This document shows positions 22,728 through 33,505 of a stretch of DNA of 64,000 bases, one piece after another. The notes beneath the pieces were generated by a model. The model did no database searches and was not told the DNA's origin. It was given only the letters and a program-made list of their open reading frames with translations. The translations under genes and the position numbers were made by a program. Source of the stretch: Chionoecetes opilio (Eukaryota; Arthropoda; Malacostraca; Decapoda; Majidae); NCBI GenBank assembly GCA_016584305.1, contig JACEEZ010006415.1, positions 184,001 to 248,000 of the forward strand, given 5' to 3'. Position 1 is the first letter of the stretch. Every line of letters starts with the position of its first letter.

Positions 22728-23640
22728 GAAGGAGGAACAAGAGGAGGACAAGGAGGAGCAGGAGCAGAAGGAGGAGCAGGAGGAGGAGGAGCAGGAGCAG
22801 GAGGAGGAGGAGCAGGAGGAAGAGGAGCAGGAGAAGGAGGTACATGAGAAGGAGGAGCAGGAGAAGGACGAGCAGGAGCAGAAGGACGAGCAGGAGAAGG
22901 CCGAGCAGATGAAGGACGAGCAGGAGCAGAAGGAGGAGCAGGAGCAGAAGGACGAACAGGAGAAGGAGGAGCAGGAGAAGGACGAGCAGGAGCAGAAGGA
23001 CGAGCAGGAGGAGGAAGAGGAGCAGGGGCAGAAGGACGAGCAGGAGCAGAAGGACGAGCAGGAGAAGGAGGAGCAGGAGCAGAAGGACGAACAGGAGAAG
23101 GAGGAGCAGGAGAAGGACGAGCAGGAGCAGAAGGACGAGCAGGAGCAGAAGGACGAGCAGGAGGAGGAAGAGGAGCAGGGGCAGAAGGACGAGCAGGAGC
23201 AGAAGGACGAGCAGGAGCAGAAGGACGAGCAGGAGAAGGAGGAGCAGGAGCAGAAGGACGAACAGGAGAAGGAGGAGCAGGAGCAGAAGGACGAGCAGGA
23301 GGAGGAAGAGGAGCAGGGGCAGAAGGACGAGCAGGAGCAGAAGGACGAGCAGGAGCAGAAGGATGAGCAGGAGCAGAAGGACGAGCAGGAGCAGAAGGAC
23401 GAGCAGGAGGAGGAAGAGGAGCAGGGGCAGAAGGACGAGCAGGAGCAGGAGCAGAAGGACGAACAGGAGAAGGAGGAGCAGGAGCAGAAGGACGAGCAGG
23501 AGAAGGACGAGCAGGAGGAGGAAGAGGAGCAGGGGCAGAAGGAGGAGCAGGAGCAGAAGGACGAACAGGAGAAGGAGGAGCAGGAGTAGAAGGACGAGCA
23601 GGAGGAGGAGGAGCAGCAGGAGGGGGAGGAGCAGAAGGTG
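22728..23640. repeat. GAG-rich (purine) minisatellite
   Basis: Units built from GAGCAGGAGCAGAAGGACGA and GAGGAGGAAGAGGAGCAG in higher-order blocks near 126-130 bp. The purine strand is free of stops for 226 codons (22909-23589, an [16 protein letters not shown] repeat) and the other strand for 338 codons (Ser/Cys-rich). Both follow from composition. There is no start context, splice signal or conserved flank, so no gene is called. Confidence 0.92.
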
Positions 23641-23764
23641 GTGGTGGTCACTGGTGGTGATAGAAGTGAAGAAAGTGCGGGAAACAGGAAGAGGTAGGAG
23701 TTAGGAGGAGCAGAAGAAGAAGAAGAAGGTGGTGGTGGTGGTGGTGGTGCGGGAAAGAAGGAAA

Positions 23765-23865
23765 GGAAGAGGTAGGAGTTAGCAGCAGCTTGGAGTTAGG
23801 AAGAATAGAACCTACAAAGTTCCATTCTTCCTAACTCCAAGCTGCTGCTAACTCCTACCTCTTCC
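23765..23865. repeat. Near-perfect 47-nt-arm hairpin
   Basis: Left arm 23765-23811 and right arm 23819-23865 are reverse complements with one mismatch and a 7-nt loop (CTACAAA). The arms contain GGAAGAGGTAGGAGTTAGCA and, in the second half, TTGGAGTTAGGAAGAAT. Confidence 0.95.
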
Positions 23866-24030
23866 TCTCCCTGCTGCCCTTATTAGGCTTTGTTCAATCA
23901 CATGTTTTTTAAGACATCCTTAATATTGCCACCCTACCTGTTTTGCGTGCACCTTCATCTGTATATCAGACTCAGGGTGATGGAGCAGAAGAGTACAGCA
24001 ATGAAACTGTAGACCTTCACCCCACCAGCC

Positions 24031-24642
24031 ATGCCAGGACCCGGCGCCCCCAAGACCACCAAGGACGCTGCCCCGCCCTCCACCGCGCCCGAGCTGCTGC
24101 TGCGGCCACGCGGCGCTGTGATAACCTTCCACAGCGACGTGGTGGACCCGCCAGCCACCCTCCTCATGGGCTCCGACAAGCATGAGAACGACCACCTCCT
24201 GGCGCAGGCGACGGAGCGCCTCGTGTTCTTTCATGTGGACGACCTGCCCTCGGCCCACGTGTACCTCCAGCTGGAGCCCGGCCAGGCCCTGCGCGACGTG
24301 CCCCGCGTCCTTCTGAACGACGCGGCGCAGCTGTGCAAGGCCAATAGTGCCAAGGGCAACAAGCTGGCCAACGTGGTGGTGGTGTACACGCTGGGATCAA
24401 ACCTGAGCAAGACCCGCCACATGAAGGCCGGCGAGGTGGGCTTCGTCTGCGCCAAGGAGGTGCGCAAGATCCTCGTCAACCGGCGGGACGACAGGGTCAT
24501 GGACCGCCTCAATGACACCAAGAGGAAGGTCCTCTCACACAAGTCGGAGCGGGAGAAGCAGCAGCGGGCCAAGGAGAGGCAGGAGCAGAAGACCGAGGCG
24601 AAATTGAAGAAAAGAAAGCAGAAGCAGGAGCCGCAAGTATAG
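24031..24642 (+). pseudogene. CCDC25: CCDC25-like NFACT-R domain protein, upstream frame (probable retrocopy)
   Basis: 203 codons, uninterrupted. Residues 1-28 are a Pro/Ala-rich extension. From about residue 29 it follows CCDC25: LLMGSDKHENDHLL, FFHVDDLPSAHVYLQL, DVPRVLLNDAAQLCKANSAK, VVVVYTLGSNLSKT, GEVGFVCAKEVRKI, then a basic Lys/Arg/Gln coiled tail. In CCDC25 this NFACT-R (DUF814) fold is linked to nucleic-acid binding. The copy is intronless, GC-rich and unlike its AT-rich surroundings, and lies in TMEM256 intron 3 on the same strand. A TAG at 24640-24642 ends this frame, yet the same frame stays open to 25141. A truncated but functional paralog cannot be excluded. Confidence 0.75.
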
Positions 24643-25143
24643 GAACAGCAGGAGGAGGCCGCTGCCCCCGAAGAGTCCCTTGACCCCGCGTGGGACATCG
24701 AGGTGCAGCAGCGTCCCGCCGCCACCGTCACCGCTGGCAAGCCGCGACGCAGGCGGCGGGAGCGGCGCGAGGAGGATAGTTCAGACGAAGAGTGTGATGA
24801 AGAGAAGGCAAACAAGGAGGAGACAACCCTGCCGGAGACAGAGACGACGCGCGGCTTCCCGGTGAGTGCAGAGAAGAGAAGCGTGCTGCAGGGCTGCCGC
24901 GCCACGCTGGAGCGACGCTTTGACGTGCGCGTGCAGCCCCCACGCAAGGGCGAGGCCGAGGGCCGCGGCACCGTCACGGGGGCTCCCGAGGACGTGGCTT
25001 ACGCCCTTGCTGAGCTCAAGAAACTGCTGTTTCCTGAGAAACAGAAGGCAGCGCCCGTACCTCAGGACAACAAGGGCGGCAAGGGCAGAGAGGCCAAGGG
25101 AGCCAGCACCAAGGGCTCCTCCAAACAGAAGAGAAAGGAGTGA
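24643..25143 (+). pseudogene. CCDC25-like retrocopy, in-frame continuation after TAG
   Basis: 166 further codons in the same frame as the CCDC25-like segment, closed by TGA at 25141-25143. Content: acidic/Gln stretch, a basic patch RRRRRERREEDSSDEECDEE, then a folded-looking region LERRFDVRVQ...TVTGAPEDVAYALAELKKLL that faintly recalls a KH-type alpha/beta ending, and a Lys/Gly/Ser-rich tail ending KQKRKE. Codon usage stays GC-rich, as upstream. A C-to-T change turning CAG into TAG would explain the break. Alternatives are translational readthrough or an assembly error. Function unknown. Confidence 0.6.
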
Positions 25144-25212
25144 AGACCCAGGCCTGCGACGCCGCGTTGTGAGGAGTGAGCAGATTCTAACCTCCGCCGA
25201 TTTACACCGCTA

Positions 25213-25290
25213 AGTGGCAAAAATAAAAATAAAATATAATAAAAAAAAATAAAAAAATAAAATCTGGAAAAAAAAAAGAAAAAAAAGAAT
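25213..25290 (+). other. A-rich tract, candidate degenerate poly(A) of the retrocopy
   Basis: About 75 bases that are over 80% A, with repeated AATAAA hexamers, begin 70 bases after the second frame's stop. This fits a decayed poly(A) tail of a processed copy. No target-site duplication was found by eye. Confidence 0.5.
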
Positions 25291-25659
25291 GAGAGAGTGC
25301 CTGGCAGTGCCTGGCAGTGCCTGGCAGAGAAGAGGGAACATCGCGTCATTACTACTACACTACAATATTGTTTACAGTTTCATAAGTTGTGTTTATATTC
25401 TTTACTGTGTTTGCATGGCGAGCCACGTGATGTGTGTGGTGACCCAGCGCGTCACGGCGATGGCTGTGTTCTGCATCACTACACGGTGTTCTAAACCTAC
25501 AAGTTATATATGTGTGTTCTGTGCCAGCCTGAATGTGAGGCAAGCAGCTTTGAAGTGTTCATTATTATATATGTCAGTATCTTTTTCGTCACTATAATAT
25601 AAATAAACCCAACAAATCAATTATTCTTTCCCTTCCTCCTCCCTCCCTCAACACCCTCC

Positions 25660-28600
25660 CACAGCATCACTTCTCTGCCAGTGTTCCTTCCTCCCCACCT
25701 TTATCCACTATCACTTGTTTCCTTATTCTTACCACAGCATCACTTCTCTGCCAGTGTTCCTTCCTCCCCACCTTTATCCACTATCACTTGTTTCCTTATT
25801 CTCACCACAGCGTCACTTCTCTGCCAGTGTTCCTTCCTCCTCACCTTTATCCACTATCACTGTTTCCTTATTCTCACCACAGCATCACTTCTCTGCCAGT
25901 GTTCCTTCCTCCCCACCTTTATCCACTATCACTTGTTTCCTTATTCTCACCACAGCATCACTTCTCTGCCAGTGTTCCTTCCTCCTCACCTTTATCTATT
26001 ATCACTTGTTTCCTTATTCTCACCACAGCATCACTTCTCTGCCAGTGTTCCTTCCTCCTCACCTTTATCTATTATCACTTGTTTCCTTATTCTCACCACA
26101 GCATCACTTCTCTGCCAGTGTTCCTTCCTCCTCACCTTTATCCACTATCACTTGTTTCCTTATTCTCACCACAGCATCACTTCTCTGCCAGTGTTCCTTC
26201 CTCCTCACCTTTATCCACTTTTCACTTGTTTCCTTATTCTCACCACAGCATCACTTCTCTGCCAGTGTTCCTTCCTCCCCACCTTTATCCACTATCACTT
26301 GTTTCCTTATTCTCACCACAGCATCACTTCTCTGCCAGTGTTCCTTCCTCCTCACCTTTATCCACTATCACTTGTTTCCTTATTCTCACCACAGCATCAC
26401 TTCTCTGCCAGTGTTCCTTCCTCCTCACCTTTATCCACTATCACTTGTTTCCTTATTCTCACACAGCATCACTTCTCTGCCAGTGTCCTTCCTCCCACCT
26501 TTATCCACTATCACTTGTTTCCTTATTCTCACCACAGCATCACTTCTCTGCCAGTGTTCCTTCCTCCTCACCTTTATCTATATCACCTTTTTTCCTTATT
26601 CTCACCACAGCGTTACTTCTCTGCCAGTGTTCCTTCCTCCCACCTTTATCCTATTATCACTTGTTTCCTTATTCTCACAACAGCATCACTTCTCTGCCAG
26701 TGTTCCTTCCTCCTCACCTTTATCCACTATCACCGTTTCCTTATTCTCACCACAGCATCACTTCTCTGCCAGTGTTCCTTCCTCCCCACCTTTATCCACT
26801 ATCACTTGTTTCCTTATTCTCACCACAGCATCACTTCTCTGCCAGTGTTCCTTCCTCCTCACCTTTATCTATTATCACTTGTTTCCTTATTCTCACCACA
26901 GCATCACTTCTCTGCCAGTGTTCCTTCCTCCTCACCTTTATCCACTATCACTTGTTTCCTTATTCTCACCACAGCGTCACTTCTCTGCCAGTGTTCCTTC
27001 CTCCCCACCTTTATCCACTATCACCTGTTTCCTTATTCTCACCACAGCATCACTTCTCTGCCAGTGTTCCTTCCTCCTCACCTTTATCCATATCACTTGT
27101 TTCCTTATTCTCACCACAGCATCACTTCTCTGCCAGTGTTCCTTCCTCCTCACCTTTATCCACTATCACTTGTTTCCTTATTCTCACCACAGCATCACTT
27201 CTCTGCCAGTGTTCCTTCCTCCTCACCTTTATCCACTATCACTTGTTTCCTTATTCTCACCACAGCATCACTTCTCTGCCAGTGTTCCTTCCTCCTCACC
27301 TTTATCCACTATCACCTGTTTCCTTATTCTCACCACAGCATCACTTCTCTGCCAGTGTTCCTTCCTCCCCACCTTTATCCACTATCACTTGTTTCCTTAT
27401 TCTCACCACAGCATCACTTCTCTGCCAGTGTTCCTTCCTCCTCACCTTTATCCACTATCACTTGTTTCCTTATTCTCACCACAGCATCACTTCTCTGCCA
27501 GTGTTCCTTCCTCCCCACCTTTATCCACTATCACTTGTTTCCTTATTCTCACCACAGCATCACTTCTCTGCCAGTGTTCCTTCCTCCTCACCTTTATCCA
27601 CTATCACTCGTTTCCTTATTCTCACCACAGCATCACTTCTCTGCCAGTGTTCCTTCCTCCTCACCTTTATCCACTATCACCTGTTTCCTTATTCTCACCA
27701 CAGCATCACTTCTCTGCCAGTGTTCCTTCCTCCTCACCTTTATCCATTATCACTTGTTTCCTTATTCTCACCACAGCATCACTTCTCTGCCAGTGTTCCT
27801 TCCTCCTCACCTTTATCCACTATCACCTGTTTCCTTATTCTCACCACAGCATCACTTCTCTGCCAGTGTTCCTTCCTCCCCACCTTTATCCACTATCACT
27901 TGTTTCCTTATTCTCACCACAGCATCACTTCTCTGCCAGTGTTCCTTCCTCCCCACCTTTATCCACTATCACTTGTTTCCTTATTCTCACCACAGCATCA
28001 CTTCTCTGCCAGTGTTCCTTCCTCCTCACCTTTATCCACTATCACTTGTTTCCTTATTCTCACCACAGCATCACTTCTCTGCCAGTGTTCCTTCCTCCCC
28101 CCCCACCTTATCCACTATCACTTGTTTCCTTATTCTCACCAAAAGCTACTTCTCTGCCAGTGTTCCTTCCTCCCACCTTTATCCACTATCACTTGTTTCC
28201 TTATTCTCACACAGCATCACTTCTCTGCCAGTGTTCCTTCCTCCCCACCTTTATCCACTATCACTTGTTTCCTTATTCTCACCACAGCATCACTTCTCTG
28301 CCAGTGTTCCTTCCTCCCCACCTTTATCACTATCACTTGTTTCCTTATTCTCACCACAGCGATCACTTCTCTGCCAGTGTTCCTTCCTCCCTCACCTTTA
28401 TCCACTATCACTGTTTCCTTATTCTCACCACAGCATCACTTCTCTGCCAGTGTTCCTTCCTCCTCACCTTTATCCACTATCACTCGTTTCCTTATTCTCA
28501 CCACAGCATCACTTCTCTGCCAGTGTTCCTTCCTCCCACCTTTATCCACTATCACTTGTTTCCTTATTCTCACCACAGCATCACTTCTCTGCCAGTGTTC

Positions 28601-29740
28601 CTTCCTCCCCACCTTTATCCACTATCACTTGTTCCTTATTCTCACCACAGCGTACTTCTCTGCCAGTGTTCCTTCCTCCTCACCTTTATCCACTATCACT
28701 TGTTTCCTTATTCTCACCACAGCATCACTTCTCTGCCAGTGTTTCCTTCCTCCTCACCTTTATCACTATCACACTTGTTTCCTTATTCTCACCACAGCAT
28801 CACTTCTCTGCCAGTGTTCCTTCCTCCCACCTTTATCCACTATCACTTGTTTCCTTATTCTCACCACAGCATCACTTCTCTGCCAGTGTTCCTTCCTCCT
28901 CACCTTTATCCACTATCACTTGTTTCCTTATTCTCACCACAGCATCACTTCTCTGCCAGTGTTCCTTCCTCCTCACCTTTATCCACTATCACTTGTTTCC
29001 TTATTCTCACCACAGCATCACTTCTCTGCCAGTGTTCCTTCCTCCCACCTTTATCCACTATCACTTGTTTCCTTAATTCTCACCACAGCATCACTTCTCT
29101 GCCAGTGTTCCTTCCTCCTCACCTTTATCCACTATCACTTGTTTCCTTATTCTCACCACAGCATCACTTCTCTGCCAGTGTTCCTTCCTCCCCACCTTTA
29201 TCCACTATCACTTGTTTCCTTATTCTCACCACAGCATCACTTTTTCTGCCAGTGTTCCTTCCTCCTCACCTTTATCCACTATCACTCGTTTCCTTATTCT
29301 CACCACAGCATCACTTCTCTGCCAGTGTTCCTTCCTCCCACCTTTATCCACTATCCTTGTTTCCTTATTCTCACCACAGCATCACTTCTCTGCCAGTGTT
29401 CCTTCCTCCTCACCTTTATCCACTATCACTTGTTTCCTTATTCTCACCACAGCATCACTTCTCTGCCAGTGTTCCTTCCTCCTCACCTTTATCCACTATC
29501 ACCTGTTTCCTTATTCTCACCACAGCATCACTTCTCTGCCAGTGTTCCTTCCTCCTCACCTTTATCCACTATCACTGTTTCCTTATTCTCACCACAGCAT
29601 CACTTCTCTGCCAGTGTTCCTTCCTCCTCACCTTTATCCACTATCACTGTTTCCTTATTCTCACCACAGCGTCACTTCTCTGCCAGTGTTCCTTCCTCCT
29701 CACCTTATCCACTATCACTTGTTTCCTTATTCTCACCACA
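25660..29740. repeat. 73-bp minisatellite, main array (~55 copies)
   Basis: Unit contains CCTTATTCTCACCACAGCAT, CACTTCTCTGCCAGTGTTCC and TTCCTCCTCACCTTTATCCA then CTATCACTTGTTT. Period is 73 bases, with scattered 1-2 nt indels. Because 73 is not a multiple of 3 and the unit lacks stops, all three plus frames stay open for 1100-1430 codons; these are artefacts. Each unit carries a pyrimidine-rich CACCACAG that resembles a 3' splice site in the TMEM256 sense strand. Confidence 0.97.
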
Positions 29741-30660
29741 GCATCACTGTCCTATGTTCCCTTCTCATCACCTTTCCCCATATTTTTTCCTTATTCTTTT
29801 TGGTTTCCTTCCTCACCCTTTAATCCCTATCATGATGCTTATATCTCATACAGCATCACTTCTATGCCAGTATATCATATCTACTTAAACCATACATTAT
29901 TTCCTTATATACCACAGATACTCTCTACAAGTTCCTTCCCCCATTGGACCACTACATTTCCTTCCCAAAGTACTCACACGCAGGTGTTTGTCTTCCACTG
30001 TTATCCACTATAAACTTGTTCCTATCTCACACAGCAATGAGTGCACAATATATATAGTTTAATATTAGCAACAGGAACACCCCACCTTCCTCCCCACCAC
30101 CAACAACCAACAAAGCATCATTCTCTGCCAGTTGCTCCTAATCCACTTTATGCATAACTTGTTTTTATTCTGGTGATTCTTGCCAGTGTTTCTTTTTTTT
30201 TATTTTTTTTTAAATTTTAAAAAATCACTTTGATTTATTCTGACTTTAAATCAATTTTTTATTTAAACAGGTTATTTTCAGTTTTTGACTTTAAATCATT
30301 TTTCTTATTCTAAATTTTGATGTTCCTCTTAATCTATCACTACATGGGATCTTATTTAAAACATACTTATCTGAAAGTGCCCCCTAAGCTTAAAATTGCC
30401 ATTTTCACACAGAATACCTAGATGTCATTTCCACTTTTCTATACTGTTGCCTTTTCACCACAATACTTGTCTGCAGTGTTTCTTTCACACCTTATCACAT
30501 CCTGTTTCTATTCTCACCCAGCATCACCTGCCAGTGTCTCCTCCCCATTTATCCTATTGCTTATTCCAACAGCAATTCTGAGTGTCCTTCCTCCTCAACC
30601 TTATCCACTACACCGTTTTCCTATTTCACCACGCGTACCTTCTGCTGCCATGGTTCTTCT
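29741..30660. other. Degenerate/low-quality zone within the array
   Basis: The 73-bp unit dissolves into sequence with many small deletions, and 30190-30390 is a blurred copy of element C's end (ATTTAAATC runs, then a diverged GATGTTC...ACTAC...GGATC series). It is either old decayed repeat or noisy consensus from unresolved long reads. Confidence 0.5.
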
Positions 30661-31070
30661 ACTTTCCACTATCACTTGTTTCCTTATTCTCACCACAGCA
30701 TCACTTCTCTGCCAGTGTTCCTTCCTCCTCACCTTTATCCACTATCACTTGTTTCCTTATTCTCACCACAGCATCACTTCTCTGCCAGTGTTCCTTCCTC
30801 CTCACCTTTATCCACTATCACCTGTTTCCTTATTCTCACCACAGCATCACTTCTCTGCCAGTGTTCCTTCCTCCTCACCTTTATCCACTATCACCTGTTT
30901 CCTTATTCTCACCACAGCATCACTTCTCTGCCAGTGTTCCTTCCTCCTCACCTTTATCCACTATCACCTGTTTCCTTATTCTCACCACAGCGTTACTTCT
31001 CTGCCAGTGTTCCTTCCTCCTCACCTTTATCCACTATCACTTGTTTCCTTATTCTCACCACAACGTTACC
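30661..31070. repeat. 73-bp minisatellite, second block (~5.5 copies)
   Basis: Clean units of the same 73-bp repeat resume here after the degraded zone. Confidence 0.95.
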
Positions 31071-31157
31071 ACACTGGTCCTATTTCTTCTTCATCACCTT
31101 CTATATTTCTCCTTTACTTTTTTTGGTTTTTCCTTCTACTTCAATTCCGTATTCATG

Positions 31158-31160
31158 ATG

Positions 31161-31223
<63 letters not shown>
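31158..31223. repeat. (TAA)n microsatellite
   Basis: About 22 perfect TAA/ATA triplets; a (CCA)n run follows at 31399-31423. Confidence 0.98.
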
Positions 31224-31227
<4 letters not shown>

Positions 31228-31504
31228 CGATAAAAACCATGATGAGAAGAACAACTACAATTACTTCCCCTAAAAGTAATCACAACGCAGGAGTGTTATG
31301 TAATTAAAGTGTGTTATTTCGAACTCTAAACCTTGTTATGATTCAAGAGAAATGAGGAAAGAGAAGAAGTATTGAAGTATGATAGGGAAACTAGGAACAC
31401 CACCACCACCACCACCACCACCAACAACAACAAATGGTATTATTCCAGTTTGACACTAAATTCACTTTGATGGATGAAACTATATTTTTCTGGTGAGTTT
31501 TGAT

Positions 31505-32674
31505 CCGGGTTGTTGATTTTTTTTTTTTTTTTTTTTTTAAATAAAAAAAATTGATTTATTTGATTTAAATCAGATTTATTTGATTTAAATCAGATTTATT
31601 TGATTTAAATCGATTTTTTTTATTTGTATTAATTTGATGTTCTACATGAAATCTAACTACTACAGGATATTATTTAGCATATTTATAACTAAAAAGCAAA
31701 AGAATAAGTGAATAAAAATTGCATGTAACATGAAATACAGATGAATTTACATATTTCTATTTCTGTGATGGACGTTTTCACATCAATACGCCTAGGTCTA
31801 TAAACGCGTTTTAGCGACGTTTGCCAGGCCGGTCTAGGCTGACCCAGGCTGACCCAGGCTGGCCCAGGCTGCACTGATGCTCGCGAAAACACATCCAGAC
31901 TAACCCTGTCCCATTCGTGGTTCCTATTGGCTGGGGGATCGAGTGGGCGGTCTTTACCGTCCTGCAAGCCTTACCCCCCCCCCCCAAGACACACCAAATG
32001 ATTATAATCATTTGGTGATAATTATCAATTTGACCTCCGGTAACAACCTCCTAGCTGCCATATGAAAGAAAGGTCATCATTCTGTCTGTGATGAGAGTCA
32101 GCTGCACAAAATATTGCCTGATTTTGCTATATCATGCTGTTCGGCCTAATTTTTCAGTCATGCCTGCTACTTGACTTCCTAATGGGAAGTCAATCGGATT
32201 CAATGGGATTTTTGTTGTAGTAATAATTACTTCGGCGGTTAAACAAGAGAATTATATTTTTTGTTTGATAATTATATAATTAATCATAGTGCATATTAAA
32301 CTTTGGTTAATATCACTTTGGCTTTTTATAAACAAAAGTAACATGCACATTCAACTTTTGGTTATAGTAGTGTGGCTTTTTGTACAGTACAACAAAAATA
32401 TATATATAAATGAGAAAAAAATATTTCTGCTGTGAAAACAGCCACATGGGAATTTGCTATCTCAAAGTGCCACAGTGGATTCCCCGCACCACTCATTGTG
32501 TCTCATTATGATATCATTATACTACAATGATAACATTGGTGTTCATAAAGCCCATTGGCTTAATTTTCATTCTTTTCCCTCTCGTTTTCAATTAATGATT
32601 AGGTTATGATTTAAATCAGTGACTAAAAAAAAAAATCATTTTATTTAAATCATGATTTAAATCAAACAATCCTG
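31505..32674. mobile_element. hAT-like element C, copy 2 (right boundary of 12-kb block)
   Basis: Starts CCGGGTTGTTGATTTTTTTT and ends as the inverse of CAGGATTGTTTGATTTAAAT. It is the same orientation as copy 1 and near identical inside, including the CAGGCTGACCCAGGCTGGCC stutter, a C-run and the palindrome CAAATGATTATAATCATTTG. Right flank is CGTTCTGG (32675-32682); left flank is GTTTTGAT. Confidence 0.8.
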
Positions 32675-32700
32675 CGTTCTGGGTCCTGTTCTGGGGTTGA
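32675..32700 (+). mobile_element. piggyBac-like MITE copy 2, right remnant
   Basis: CGTTCTGGGTCCTGTTCTGG then GGTTGA resembles the family's right end (CGTTCTGGGTCTCAAGGGGT then TAA) with a short insertion. It pairs with the left half at 20456-20652. Confidence 0.55.
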
Positions 32701-32934
32701 GAACATAGCAATAACTTTACTTATGAATACTTGCTTATGAGCCGCCGCCCCAGGTAAAGCTGGTGAGCAACATCACCACCAGGAACTGTTCACAAAACCT
32801 AGCATAATAATATCACCTATGATAATAATAATAATAGTTATAATAATTTCATTTTCACCCGAAGGCATACAGTAAAAGAAAAAAATGATGCAAATAGGAG
32901 ACGCCGAGTGTAGTATTTCAGGCATCAGGTAGTT

Positions 32935-33470
32935 AGTGCGGAGCTAGTCATTAGGGAGTTTTAAAAGGAAGCTAGATCATTTCATGGATGGGGATGAAAG
33001 GTGGATGTAGGTAGTGTTAAATAACAGGAACTACCACGTGTAGGTCTCACGGCCTCTTGTAGCTTCCTTATTTTCTTTGTTCTTATGTTATGTTCTTAAA
33101 ACCATAATAATAGGAATAGCTTTGCTTATGAATACTCAACTGATGGTATAGGTTCTCAGAAAACTGTAATGTGCAAACTCATATATCCATCTTCGTCAGG
33201 GTAGAACAAGAAGTAATGGATTCAAACTGGAAAAGTGTAGATTTAAAAAAGAAATCAAAAGAAACTGGTTCACAAGTAGGATGGTAAATGATTGGAATGG
33301 ACTCAGTCATCAGGTAGTTAGTGTGAAGTCAATAGAGAGCTTTTAAAGGGGGCTAGACAATTACATGGATGGGGATGAAAGGTGGATGTAGGTAGTGTTA
33401 AGTAACAGGAACTACCACGTGTAGGTCTCGTGGCCTCTTGTAGCTTCCTTATTTTCTTATGTTCTTAACT
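32935..33470 (+). pseudogene. CR1-like LINE 3' ends (two tandem fragments)
   Basis: 32935-33098 and 33185-33470 share GACAATTACATGGATGGGGA, AGGTGGATGTAGGTAGTGTT and the TTCTTATGTTCTTA tail. The longer one translates as SNGFKLEKCRFKKEIKRNWF then MVNDWNGLSHQVVSV, the C-terminal signature of CR1-type ORF2 proteins (GFKLxKxRF...FTxRVVNxWN.LP..VV). Stops follow, so the fragment is dead. It ends just before the TMEM256 exon 4 acceptor. Confidence 0.75.
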
Positions 33471-33505
33471 CATATAATAATAAAAACACACCTTCTTTCC
33501 TGCAG

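Larger units (their letters stand above)
20653..32674. mobile_element. 12.0-kb composite insertion with 8-bp outer target duplication
   Basis: Two direct copies of element C bound a 9.6-kb interior. CGTTCTGG lies immediately outside both outer ends (20645-20652 and 32675-32682), while the inner flanks of the two copies differ (GGACATGG and GTTTTGAT). The outer flanks are the two halves of one piggyBac-like MITE. The cargo holds a GAG-rich minisatellite, the CCDC25-like retrocopy, the 73-bp minisatellite and simple repeats. The block occupies 92% of TMEM256 intron 3. Movement as one composite unit, or capture by recombination between element copies, are both compatible; misassembly through the repeat must be excluded. 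Confidence 0.65.

Noticed and set aside
22635..23651. 338-codon Cys/Ser-rich minus frame resembling a keratin-associated protein
   Set aside because: Complement of the GAG-rich minisatellite; composition explains it and there is no start context or splice evidence.
24231..24977. 248-codon minus frame opposite the CCDC25-like copy
   Set aside because: GC-rich shadow of the real plus-strand frame; no domain.
25681..30013. Three overlapping plus frames of 1131, 1366 and 1432 codons
   Set aside because: They are the same stop-free 73-bp repeat read in three frames; the period is not a multiple of three and no conserved domain is present.
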